Assembly (NCBI GenBank): GCA_002436105.1
Contig: DIXU01000008.1
Location: 62,001 to 126,000, forward strand
Reading direction: 5' to 3'
From: Candidatus Aminicenantes bacterium UBA6072
Lineage (GTDB): Bacteria; Acidobacteriota; Aminicenantia; UBA2199
DNA length: 64,000 nt
Part shown: positions 50,839 to 58,516 of the stretch, in pieces
How the letters are laid out: every line of letters starts with the position of its first letter
Numbering within the stretch: the stretch's first letter is position 1
Position numbers and translations under genes: made by a program
Notes under the pieces: model-generated
Told to the model about the DNA's origin: nothing
Database searches by the model: none
What the model saw: only the letters and a program-made list of their open reading frames with translations

Positions 50839-51508
50839 CCTCATTGTTTTCTGCGGCGCCTGGCTCGCCGGCGGCATGCTTTTCGCCGGGCTGGTCGTCC
50901 GCCAGGACAAGAACGGCCACATCGTCCTCACCAACACCCTGGACCGCTCAGCGGGTGGCCGCGACGGGGTCACCATTCTGCCATCCGCCCGCTCCCTTGC
51001 CGTGCCGGCGCATTACAAGGACAAGATCCAGACCCTGGCCCAGAAGCATGACATGCGCGAAGACCTGGTCATCGCCGTGGCCCGGGCCGAGTCGAGCTTC
51101 AATCCCTTCGCCGTATCGCCCAAGGGCGCCGTGGGCATCATGCAGCTGATGAGAGACACGGCCCGGCAGTACGGCGTCATCAACCGCTACAACGCCCACG
51201 AGAATATCGAGGCCGGGGTGCGGCACCTGAAGTACCTGTACGAAAAATACCGCGGCAACATCCCCCTCACCCTGGCCGCCTACAACGCGGGCGAGGAGGC
51301 CGTCAGCAAACACAACGGCGTCCCGCCCTACCGCGAGACGCGGAATTACATCCAGCGCGTGATGTCCATGATGGGCATGAGCACCGCCTCGTCGACGCCG
51401 GCACCCACCAGGACCAGGATCTACAAGTACACGGACGATGAAGGCAGGACCATCATCACCGACACGCTTCCCGCCAGGATCGGCGGCCGCCTCGAAGTCC
51501 TCAATTAG
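50828..51508 (+). CDS. Exported lytic transglycosylase (SLT) with DUF4124-like ends
   Basis: 226 residues. Signal peptide SLIVFCGAWLAGGMLFAG. The lysozyme-like SLT domain carries the catalytic glutamate in VARAESSFNPFAVSPKGAVGIMQLM and the closing motifs NIEAGVRHLKYL and LTLAAYNAGEEAV. Short DUF4124-like strands occur at both ends, VVRQDKNGHIVLTNTL after the signal and RIYKYTDDEGRTIITDTLP at the C-terminus. It cleaves peptidoglycan in the periplasm, and may help the pilus pass the wall. It overlaps alaS by 11 bases. Confidence 0.9.
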   Translation: MKRSLIVFCGAWLAGGMLFAGLVVRQDKNGHIVLTNTLDRSAGGRDGVTILPSARSLAVPAHYKDKIQTLAQKHDMREDLVIAVARAESSFNPFAVSPKGAVGIMQLMRDTARQYGVINRYNAHENIEAGVRHLKYLYEKYRGNIPLTLAAYNAGEEAVSKHNGVPPYRETRNYIQRVMSMMGMSTASSTPAPTRTRIYKYTDDEGRTIITDTLPARIGGRLEVLN

Positions 51509-51516
51509 GATACCCG

Positions 51517-52005
51517 TTGCCTGAACACAGTTCCGAACCGCTGGCGGGCTTGGGCAGGAGCGTGCTTCTCGGCGGCGGTGCCTCGGGCATTCTTTCCATT
51601 TTCCCGGGGCTGAACCTGCTCAACCTGTTTTTCATGACCTGGATCGTCCTGGGCGCCGGGCTGACCGTCCACCTGCTCTATCGAACGAACCCGGTGCTGC
51701 GCCGCGGCGACGCGCTTCTGGCCGGGGCCCTGAGCGGCCTCGTCGGCGGGGGGTTCTTTGCCTTCCTGGGCTTTCTCTCGATCATCGGCATGGACCAGGA
51801 GAAGCTGGAGCGCATGATCGATTCGGCCCGGGCCATCGCGCCGTACCTGGCGAGCGAGCAGACCGCCGCCATGGCCGCCGGTCCATTCAAGGCCATGATG
51901 GCCCTGGCCATCGGCATGTTCCTGCTGCTGGCCATCGTCGCCGGGGGGCTCGCCGGCCTGGCCGCCCGCCGGCTGCTGCGCCCGGCCGCCAACGGCAAAC
52001 GATGA
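51517..52005 (+). CDS. Small integral membrane protein
   Basis: 162 residues from TTG 51517 with AGGA upstream. Four hydrophobic segments are visible: SVLLGGGASGILSIFP, LFFMTWIVLGAGLTVHLL, ALLAGALSGLVGGGFFAFLGFLSII and MALAIGMFLLLAIVAGGLAGLAA. Glycine-rich helices recall DUF4199- or DUF5518-like proteins, not firmly assigned. The stop overlaps the lipid kinase start (ATGA), so it belongs to the same operon. Function unknown. Confidence 0.65.
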   Translation: MPEHSSEPLAGLGRSVLLGGGASGILSIFPGLNLLNLFFMTWIVLGAGLTVHLLYRTNPVLRRGDALLAGALSGLVGGGFFAFLGFLSIIGMDQEKLERMIDSARAIAPYLASEQTAAMAAGPFKAMMALAIGMFLLLAIVAGGLAGLAARRLLRPAANGKR

Positions 52006-52925
52006 ACAAGGTCCACGTCATCGTCAATCCCTTTTCCGCCCGCGGCCGCACCCTGAGGCGCTGGGATGCGATCCGCGAAGCCATCCGCGCCCATTTCCGG
52101 GAATTCAAGTTCAGCTTCACCGAAAAGCCCCTGCAGGCGACCGAGATGGCCCGCGAGCTGCTGAACGACGGCTTCGACCTGCTCATCGGCGTCGGCGGCG
52201 ACGGCACGCTGAACGAGATCAGCAACGGATTTTTCCACGCCCGCTCGGGACAGGCCATCAACACCGATGCCGCGGTGGGCATCATCCCCTCGGGGACCGG
52301 CTCCGACTTCATCCGCTACATGAAGCTCCCCAGGGACTTCGGGAAGTCCGCGGCGCGCATCAAGAACGCCAGGAACCGCAGGATCGACATGGGCCGGATC
52401 ACCTATGGCGGCGGCAACGGCCCCCGCACGCAGTATTTCATCAATGTCGCCGACTTCGGCCTGGGCGCGGAGGTCATCCGCAACGTCTCCGCCATCGGCT
52501 CCGCGAATCGCGGCGCGCTCACCTACTACCGCGGCCTGCTGTCCACCATGATGAAATACCGCAGCAAGAAGGTGCGCCTGACCATCGATGGCGGCGAAAC
52601 CCTGCAGGGCGAGTACATGATCGGCGCCGTGGCCAACGGGCGCATTTTCGGCGGCGGCATGGTCATCGCCCCCCGGGCCGAGCCCGATGACGGCTACTTC
52701 GACCTGGTGCTCATCGACCCGATGGGCAGGCTCGAGATCCTGGCCAATTCCCGCCTGCTGTACGCCGGAACGATCGAGCGCAACCCCAAGGTCCACATCC
52801 TGAAAGCCAGGCACATCCAGGTGGAATCGTCCGACGAGGTGCACATCGAGTACGACGGCGAATTGGGGGAGACGCTTCCCGCCGAGTTCACCCTCGTCGA
52901 AAAGGCCCTGAATTTCAGGGTTTGA
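52002..52925 (+). CDS. Diacylglycerol/lipid kinase family protein (YegS/DgkB-like)
   Basis: 307 residues of the DAGK catalytic fold. Start VIVNPFSARGRTLRRW, nucleotide loop LIGVGGDGTLNEISNGF (GGDGT), and IIPSGTGSDFIRYMKLP are the diagnostic motifs; ANGRIFGGGMVIAPRAEPDDGYFDLVLI is the second conserved block. It phosphorylates diacylglycerol, sphingosine or a related lipid at the membrane surface. YegS-like and DgkB-like members cannot be separated by eye. Coupled to its upstream neighbour by ATGA. Confidence 0.9.
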   Translation: MNKVHVIVNPFSARGRTLRRWDAIREAIRAHFREFKFSFTEKPLQATEMARELLNDGFDLLIGVGGDGTLNEISNGFFHARSGQAINTDAAVGIIPSGTGSDFIRYMKLPRDFGKSAARIKNARNRRIDMGRITYGGGNGPRTQYFINVADFGLGAEVIRNVSAIGSANRGALTYYRGLLSTMMKYRSKKVRLTIDGGETLQGEYMIGAVANGRIFGGGMVIAPRAEPDDGYFDLVLIDPMGRLEILANSRLLYAGTIERNPKVHILKARHIQVESSDEVHIEYDGELGETLPAEFTLVEKALNFRV

Positions 52926-52927
52926 TC

Positions 52928-54511
52928 ATGTCCACGGGCATCCGGAAAACCAAGAGCGCCGGCCTGCTCTTGCTGGTTCTGCTCGGCCTGGCGGCCTGCT
53001 CCCGCCGGGAAAGCGGCACTGCCGCGGCTGCGGTCATGCACCGGCCGCGGCTGAAAGCGATCATCGTCCCCCAGCCTTCTTCCCTGCTGCCGCACGAGGG
53101 ATTCAGCTACGTCGACGGCCAGCTCAGCGACGCCGTCTTCAACAACCTGGTCTACGCCGATCACAAGGGCAGCCTGGCCCCCGAGCTGGCCGAGAGCTGG
53201 GAGGTCTCGGCGGATCACCGCGTGTACACCTTTCACCTGCGGCGGGGAGTGCGCTTTCATGACGGGCGGCTTCTCACCGCCGCCGACGTTCTCTTCACCC
53301 TGGAGAACCTCATCGCCAAGACCCAGGGCCGGTTCGTCGAGACCCGCTTCATCGAGGGTCACGAGGATTTCCTGGCCCGGCGCTCCGCTCACGTGCGCGG
53401 CATCCTTGTCCTGGACGATCATACCGTGCAGGTGCGCCTCAATGCCGAGTTCAAGTTCTTCCTGCCGTTCCTGGCCGCCGAGTACACGGCGATCCTCCCC
53501 GCCGACCTGGCCGGCAAGAGCGAGGAGGAGTTTCGCTGGCACCCGATCGGCACGGGCCCCTTCCGCCTCGCCGCCAGCGGCAACCGAACCGTCGGCTCCC
53601 GGCAGTACCTCGTCTTCAGCCTGGAGAAGACCAAGGGCTACTTCGCCCCCACCGGCAATATGGAGGCCATCGACTTCTATTCCAGCAACACATCCATCGC
53701 GAGCGCCGATCTCGATCAATTTGACCTCGTGTTCGTTTCCGACAGCGAGATGCTCGAGTTGTCGATGCACCCGGGGCTGACGATCATCAATTCATCCCCC
53801 ACCATCCTCAATTTCCTGATCCTGAATCCCGGGGAGAATGACCTCATGCGGCAGCGCCAGGTCAGGCAGCTGATCCTTCACGCCATCAACCGCGAGGAGC
53901 TCGTGCGCCAGGTCTTCCAGAACCAGGCACTGCCCGCCCATTCCATGCTGCCCTTCGGGCTGCTGGGGCACAATCCCTACCACCGCCTGGAGTATTCGCG
54001 CGCCGCCGCCATCCGCGCCGGGCTGCCCCCGGGGAAGATCCCCTTCACCCTGCTGACGGTGAGCAAGGACAAGCGCGGGCAGGTGGGCGAATTCGTGCGC
54101 CGCGAACTGGCCCGGTTCGACGTGGACGTGAAGCTGGTCGTCATGGACGACCAGTACGATTACTTCACGCGCGCCGTCTACGAGGCCGACGGCAGCATCA
54201 TCATGGGGGGCATCCCGGACTACCCCGCCGCCTTCCATTTCCTCTCGCACCTGGTGGAGCCCAACGGGTATTACAATGTCCGCAAGTTCTCCCTGCCCGG
54301 GCTGCAGGCCAAGATCGCCAAGCTGCCCACCTTGGACACGGTGAATGAGGCCCGCATGCTGGCCGAGATCCGCGCCGATCTGGAGAACGAGGCGCTGTAC
54401 ATCCCGCTGTACCACTTCTCGAATTTCATCGCCTTGCGCCCCCGCGTCAAGGCCATCACGTTCAAGTATGGCGAGGTCGCCGACCTGGCCCGCCTGGAGG
54501 TCACCGAATGA
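52928..54511 (+). CDS. Family 5 (peptide/nickel-type) solute-binding lipoprotein
   Basis: 527 residues from ATG 52928. Lipoprotein signal LLLLVLLGLAACSRRES with the lipobox cysteine near residue 25. SBP_bac_5 features: APELAESWEVSADHRVYTFHLRRGVRFHDGRLLTAADVLFTLE near the N-terminus, EFRWHPIGTGPFRL, and REELVRQVFQNQALPAHSMLPFG. It binds oligopeptides or similar ligands for an ABC importer, but no permease or ATPase genes adjoin it, so it may be an orphan or act in signalling. It overlaps the AAA ATPase gene (ATGA). Confidence 0.9.
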   Translation: MSTGIRKTKSAGLLLLVLLGLAACSRRESGTAAAAVMHRPRLKAIIVPQPSSLLPHEGFSYVDGQLSDAVFNNLVYADHKGSLAPELAESWEVSADHRVYTFHLRRGVRFHDGRLLTAADVLFTLENLIAKTQGRFVETRFIEGHEDFLARRSAHVRGILVLDDHTVQVRLNAEFKFFLPFLAAEYTAILPADLAGKSEEEFRWHPIGTGPFRLAASGNRTVGSRQYLVFSLEKTKGYFAPTGNMEAIDFYSSNTSIASADLDQFDLVFVSDSEMLELSMHPGLTIINSSPTILNFLILNPGENDLMRQRQVRQLILHAINREELVRQVFQNQALPAHSMLPFGLLGHNPYHRLEYSRAAAIRAGLPPGKIPFTLLTVSKDKRGQVGEFVRRELARFDVDVKLVVMDDQYDYFTRAVYEADGSIIMGGIPDYPAAFHFLSHLVEPNGYYNVRKFSLPGLQAKIAKLPTLDTVNEARMLAEIRADLENEALYIPLYHFSNFIALRPRVKAITFKYGEVADLARLEVTE

Positions 54512-55995
54512 ACCCGTCGCTCAACCGCATCAAGGACTCGCTGCTGGCCGGCCAGCCGATCGTGCAGATCGTTTCCTTCGAGGAGAAGCGCGTCGAGGGC
54601 TTCCTGAAAAAGCTCTGCCAGCAGACGCTGAAGAACCAGAACGTTTATTCCTGGGACAGCCGCAACGGCCTCAGCCTGGGCGAGACGCCCGTGCCCGACA
54701 GCGCCCTCCCGGCGCGGGCCCTGGACGCGGCCCTGGCGGTCAGGGAACCGGCCTTCTTCATTTTCAAGGACCTGACGCCGAGGCTGCGCGATTCGCTGGA
54801 CCTGATCCGCCAGGTGCGCGAGTGCTACCTGCAGTTCAAGAACAGCCGCAAATTCCTCTTTCTGCTGTCCCCCGACGACTTCCTGCCGGCGAGCCTGAAA
54901 AAGGAGATCGACATCATCCAGTTCGATCTGCCCGATTACGATGAGCTGGAGACCCTGTTCAGCAAGTTCCTGGACTCGCTGGCCAAAGCCGGCGCCCAGG
55001 TGCAGCTCAGCGAGGAGGAGAAGAGGAATTTCGTCACCGCCGTGCAGGGGCTGACCCTGGACGAGGCCTACAAGGCCTACATGAAGGCCTTCCAGGGGCA
55101 GTCCCGCATCCACATCGGCATGATCGAAAAGATCCACCTGGAAAAGAAGCAATTGATCCTGAAGGAGAACGTCCTGGAATATTTCACCCACGTCCTGACC
55201 CTGGAGGACATGGGCGGGCTGGACAAGCTGAAGGACTGGCTGCTGAAAAGGAAGAAGGCCTTTTCCAAGGAGGCGCGCGAATTCGGCCTGGACAAGCCCA
55301 AGGGCATCCTGACCATGGGCGTCACCGGCTGCGGCAAGAGCCTGGCCTCCAAGGTCATCGCCACGCTGTGGAACCTGCCGCTGTTCCGCATGGACATGAA
55401 CCTGGTCTACTCGGGCATCGCCGGGGCGCCCGAGGACGTCTTCGCCCGCTCGCTGAAGACCATGGACTCGGTGGCGCCGGCCATCCTGTGGATCGACGAG
55501 ATCGAGAGCGGCATCAGCGACAAGTCATCGGACAGCTCCTCCTCGCGCATCCTGGGCTACTTTCTGACCTGGATGCAGGAGCACACGTCGGAGATCTTCA
55601 TCGCCGCCACCGCCAACCGCATCGACCTGCTGCCGGCCGAGCTGCTGCGCCGCGGCCGCTTCGATCAGATCTTCTTCATCGACCTGCCCACGCGCAAGGA
55701 ACGCGAGGAAATCTTCAAGATCCATTTGACCAAGCGCGGCAACGACCTGGGTGACTACAACATCCCGCAGCTGGCCCAGATCACCAAGAACTGGTCGGGC
55801 TCGGAGATCGAGCAGGTGATCATCTCCGGCATGTACGAGGCCTTCGCCGACAACCGCAAGCTGAAGGAGGACGACCTCTTCGTCATCTTCGGCTCCTCGG
55901 TGCCGCTGGCCACGACCATGGAGGAACAGATCAAGAAGGTGCGCAGCTGGGCGCACAACCGCGCCGTGCGGGCCACGACCGACAAGGAATACTGA
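54508..55995 (+). CDS. Ycf46-like AAA ATPase
   Basis: 495 residues. The N-terminal half is a degenerate AAA-like domain without a P-loop (VQIVSFEEKRVEGFLKKL to about residue 190). The C-terminal AAA module has Walker A GVTGCGKS, Walker B AILWIDEIE, sensor and arginine fingers in FIAATANRIDLLPAELLRRGRFDQIFFIDLP, and the lid with KNWSGSEIEQVI. Single-AAA proteins with this N-terminal half are classed with Ycf46/COG0464; the substrate is unknown. Last gene of the pilT operon, coupled by ATGA to the solute-binding gene. Confidence 0.9.
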   Translation: MNPSLNRIKDSLLAGQPIVQIVSFEEKRVEGFLKKLCQQTLKNQNVYSWDSRNGLSLGETPVPDSALPARALDAALAVREPAFFIFKDLTPRLRDSLDLIRQVRECYLQFKNSRKFLFLLSPDDFLPASLKKEIDIIQFDLPDYDELETLFSKFLDSLAKAGAQVQLSEEEKRNFVTAVQGLTLDEAYKAYMKAFQGQSRIHIGMIEKIHLEKKQLILKENVLEYFTHVLTLEDMGGLDKLKDWLLKRKKAFSKEAREFGLDKPKGILTMGVTGCGKSLASKVIATLWNLPLFRMDMNLVYSGIAGAPEDVFARSLKTMDSVAPAILWIDEIESGISDKSSDSSSSRILGYFLTWMQEHTSEIFIAATANRIDLLPAELLRRGRFDQIFFIDLPTRKEREEIFKIHLTKRGNDLGDYNIPQLAQITKNWSGSEIEQVIISGMYEAFADNRKLKEDDLFVIFGSSVPLATTMEEQIKKVRSWAHNRAVRATTDKEY

Positions 55996-56003
55996 AGGCG
56001 GAG

Positions 56004-56109
56004 TTCGATGTTCCACGTTCGACGTTCGACGTTAGCGGCAATTCAGCAATCTTTTTGGATATCGTCCAGAGCTTTGCCAACATCGAACATCGAACTTCGA
56101 ACGTCGAAC
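56004..56109. repeat. Inverted heptamer arrays (hairpin) after the pilT operon
   Basis: TTCGATG, TTCCACG, TTCGACG, TTCGACG at 56004-56031 are complementary to ATCGAAC, ATCGAAC, TTCGAAC, GTCGAAC at 56082-56109. The RNA could fold into a long imperfect stem with a 50-base loop, possibly ending the operon transcript. Confidence 0.65.
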
Positions 56110-56135
56110 CTGGATTCATTTGCCTTGAAAGTCCG

Positions 56136-56609
56136 ATGAGCAACGCTCCGCCGCGCTTCGCCTGCGACGTCATGCTCGGGAGCACGGCCAAATGGCTGCG
56201 CATGCTGGGCATCGACACGTTCTACGACAACCGGGCCGCCGACGCCGACCTGAAAAGGCTGTGCCGCGAGGAGAAGCGCATCCTGCTGACCAAGGACAGG
56301 GCGCTGTACGGGTCGATGCCCGCCGGAGCCGGCCGGCTGGTCGCAGCGGTTCATCTCCGGGAACAGCTGGAGGAGATCGTCGGTGCTTTCCGCCTGGACC
56401 GCTTCGACCTGCCGCCGCGCTGCTCCGTGTGCAACGGCGAGCTGGCGGAGATCGCAAAAGAACGGGTGCAAGACCTGGTCCCGCCCTACGTCTTCCGCAC
56501 CCAGGAGCGCTTCCAGCGCTGCGCGCTATGCCGCAGGCTCTACTGGCCGGGGACGCACCTCGAGCGCATCGTCGATCGCATCGCGAAGATCAGGAAAACT
56601 TGCGAGTGA
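56136..56609 (+). CDS. Mut7-C RNAse domain protein
   Basis: 157 residues. PIN-like fold with conserved acidic residues in FACDVMLGSTAKWLRMLGIDT and ILLTKDRAL, followed by a four-cysteine zinc ribbon (CSVCN and CALC). This is the bacterial stand-alone Mut7-C (DUF82) architecture, thought to be a ribonuclease or an RNA-linked toxin-like domain; activity is inferred. The ATG at 56136 lacks a strong ribosome site. Its end overlaps the convergent larB gene by 20 bases. Confidence 0.85.
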   Translation: MSNAPPRFACDVMLGSTAKWLRMLGIDTFYDNRAADADLKRLCREEKRILLTKDRALYGSMPAGAGRLVAAVHLREQLEEIVGAFRLDRFDLPPRCSVCNGELAEIAKERVQDLVPPYVFRTQERFQRCALCRRLYWPGTHLERIVDRIAKIRKTCE

Positions 56610-57339
56610 TCAGCGTGGCCTGGTAGGCGGCGCCGAAGCCGTTGTCGATGTTGACCACGGAGATGCCGCCGGCGCAGGAGTTGAGCATCGCCAGCAGCGC
56701 CGACAGGCCGGCGAAATTGGCCCCGTAGCCCACCGAGGTCGGCACGGCGATGACCGGCGTCGAGGTCAGTCCGGCGACGACCGAGGGCAGCGCCCCCTCC
56801 ATGCCGGCCACGGCGATGATCACCGTGGCGCGGTTCAGCCTGGCGCGCAGGCTCAGGACGCGGGCCAGGCAGGCGATGCCCACGTCGTACTCCCTGTCGG
56901 TGCGGTTTCCCAGGTAGAGGGAAGAGACATAGGCTTCCTCGGCGACCCTTTCGTCCGAAGCGCCGGCCGACAGGACCAGGACCCGGCCCTTGTGGGTCGC
57001 CACGGGCCTGCGCCCGCAGGTGACGACGCGGGCGGCATCATGGTAGCGAAGGAAAGGGAATTCCTTTTTCAGCTCCGCGAAGCGGAGGGCGTCGACGCGG
57101 GTAACCAGCAGGTCCTCGCCCATCTCGCCGAATTTGCCGATGATGCGCCGCAACTGCTCCAGGCTCTTCCCCTGCCCGAAAATGACCTCGGGGATGCCGC
57201 GACGCAGGCGGCGGTGGAAGTCCAGCTTGATGCTCCGCTCGTCGCTGAAGGGAAAGTTTTCCAGGAAAGAGAGGAGATCCCTTTCCGCAAGCTCCCCGCG
57301 GCGCAGGGCGCTAATCTTTCGCTTCAGGATTTCCTTCAT
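56590..57339 (-). CDS. larB: Nickel-pincer cofactor biosynthesis protein LarB
   Basis: 249 residues of the PurE-like AIR-carboxylase fold. EVIFGQGKSLEQLRRII and FLRYHDAARVVT lie in the N-terminal half. The C-terminal half has VLSAGASDERVAEEA, IAVAGMEGALPSVVAGLTSTPVIAVPTSVGYG and CAGGISVVNIDNGFGAA, all diagnostic of LarB. It carboxylates and hydrolyses nicotinic acid adenine dinucleotide on the way to the nickel-pincer cofactor of lactate racemase-like enzymes. larC, larE and larA are not in the window. The start lies 29 bases inside the DUF362 gene end. Confidence 0.9.
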   Translation of the reverse strand: MKEILKRKISALRRGELAERDLLSFLENFPFSDERSIKLDFHRRLRRGIPEVIFGQGKSLEQLRRIIGKFGEMGEDLLVTRVDALRFAELKKEFPFLRYHDAARVVTCGRRPVATHKGRVLVLSAGASDERVAEEAYVSSLYLGNRTDREYDVGIACLARVLSLRARLNRATVIIAVAGMEGALPSVVAGLTSTPVIAVPTSVGYGANFAGLSALLAMLNSCAGGISVVNIDNGFGAAYQATLITRKFS

Positions 57340-58321
57340 GGAGCGGAGGGGAGGCCGGCGCCTGCGGCACGGGGCCGGCCGGGCGCAGCCGTTCGCGGTA
57401 CTTTCTCTGCCGCTGGAAAAGCGGGTGCGGCCGGTAGGGGAACTTCACCGTCTGCGGGTCGATGCCGATGACGTTCTGCCAGCGGTTGTTGCCCAGGCCG
57501 GCATGGAACGCAAGCTCCAAATACGGCACGTCATCGGGGTTGAAGCCCATCACATGGGTGGCCAGGGCGTCGGCGGCCACGGCATCCTCGGAGGCGACGG
57601 CGAAGCCGTGGAACACCGGGCTGCCCTTGATCGGACCCTTGCCCTCCATGCCGTACAGCCCGTCGATGAGCACAAGGGATGGCGTGATCTGCTTCAGCAG
57701 GGCGACGAAGTTGCGATTTGCGCACTGCACCAGCTGGAAGTACCTCTCGCTCTGCGTGAAATTGATGCGCTTCATTTCCTGGGCCGAGGCGCCGAACATG
57801 AGCACGCGCTGCTCGGGCTTGACGAAACCGACCAGGTTGGGGATGGACAGGGAGACCGGAAAGATGTTGTGGGTCTTGGGCGGCACCACCGAGACCAGGT
57901 AGTCGGACGGAAAGCGGCAGTACTGCACCTGCTGCGGCCCGCTGACGGTCTCGATGTCCAGCGTGTGCTCGTGGGGCAGCTCGTCGAGGTTGCTGAGCCT
58001 CGCCCCCTGCATCTCCACCTCCTTGTACTTGAACTTGTAGAAGATGTCCCAGGTGGTCTTGGCGGAGAAAAAGGCCCCGTCGGAGCCCTCGATGACGGTG
58101 ATCGGGCCGACGGCGAACTTGTCTCGCAGGTAATGGATCAGCGAATCGACCGTCTCGTAGTGGGTGTTGGCGTAAATCTCCTTGGCCCCGGACAGGTTGA
58201 TCTTGATGGCCACCCGGTCGCCGGCGCGCAGGGAAAGGAAGGGCGCGATCTGGTCCATGATCTTGGGGACGAACTCGTTCTGCTTGGTCTCCTTGATCAG
58301 TACGATCTCTTTGCGTTTCAT
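57311..58321 (-). CDS. DUF362 family protein
   Basis: 336 residues. DUF362 hallmarks: VAIKINLSGAKEIYANTHYETVDSL near the N-terminus, VIEGSDGAF, YLVSVVPPKTHNIFPVSLSIPNLVGF, LVLIDGLYGMEGKGPIKG and HGFAVASEDAVAADALATHVMGFNP. Members often carry iron-sulfur clusters and are redox-linked, but cluster cysteines are not obvious here. Function unknown. Its end overlaps larB by 29 bases, so the two are co-expressed, and it is preceded by a tiny ORF with a good promoter. Confidence 0.85.
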   Translation of the reverse strand: MKRKEIVLIKETKQNEFVPKIMDQIAPFLSLRAGDRVAIKINLSGAKEIYANTHYETVDSLIHYLRDKFAVGPITVIEGSDGAFFSAKTTWDIFYKFKYKEVEMQGARLSNLDELPHEHTLDIETVSGPQQVQYCRFPSDYLVSVVPPKTHNIFPVSLSIPNLVGFVKPEQRVLMFGASAQEMKRINFTQSERYFQLVQCANRNFVALLKQITPSLVLIDGLYGMEGKGPIKGSPVFHGFAVASEDAVAADALATHVMGFNPDDVPYLELAFHAGLGNNRWQNVIGIDPQTVKFPYRPHPLFQRQRKYRERLRPAGPVPQAPASPPLHEGNPEAKD

Positions 58322-58394
58322 GAGGCCGGCCCGGAAGGTTCGAGCATCAGAGCCTGTTTCGCCCGGGGGTCATGGGTCCTCGTGCCAGCCGGAA

Positions 58395-58448
58395 CTAGGC
58401 CGTGATCCGCAAGCGGATCCCGAAGACGCCGAGCCGAATCTTCTTCAT
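58395..58448 (-). CDS. 17-residue ORF, possible leader peptide of the DUF362/larB unit
   Basis: On the minus strand GGAGGTTCAG precedes an ATG at 58448, and the frame runs 17 codons (MKKIRLGVFGIRLRITA) to TAG. The end of the ORF contains GATCCGC-AA-GCGGATC, an inverted repeat that could form a hairpin in the RNA. It may be a leader or attenuator peptide, or the stump of a longer gene (the opening recalls Gfo/Idh dehydrogenases). DUF362 itself has no clear ribosome site. Confidence 0.4.
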   Translation of the reverse strand: MKKIRLGVFGIRLRITA

Positions 58449-58468
58449 CTGAACCTCCAGGGGGGCAC

Positions 58469-58497
58469 ATTATATCATTAATGATTTCTGAATTCAA
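58469..58497 (-). promoter_or_regulatory. Promoter upstream of the small leader ORF
   Basis: Minus-strand TTGAAT (58497-58492), a 17-base spacer and TATAAT (58474-58469). The transcript would carry the 17-residue ORF, then DUF362 and larB. Confidence 0.65.
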
Positions 58498-58516
58498 AGC
58501 CACGGCCGGCCCCGGT

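Noticed and set aside
48184..50976. 930-codon minus-strand ORF
   Set aside because: Exact antisense of alaS, whose class II motifs are unmistakable.
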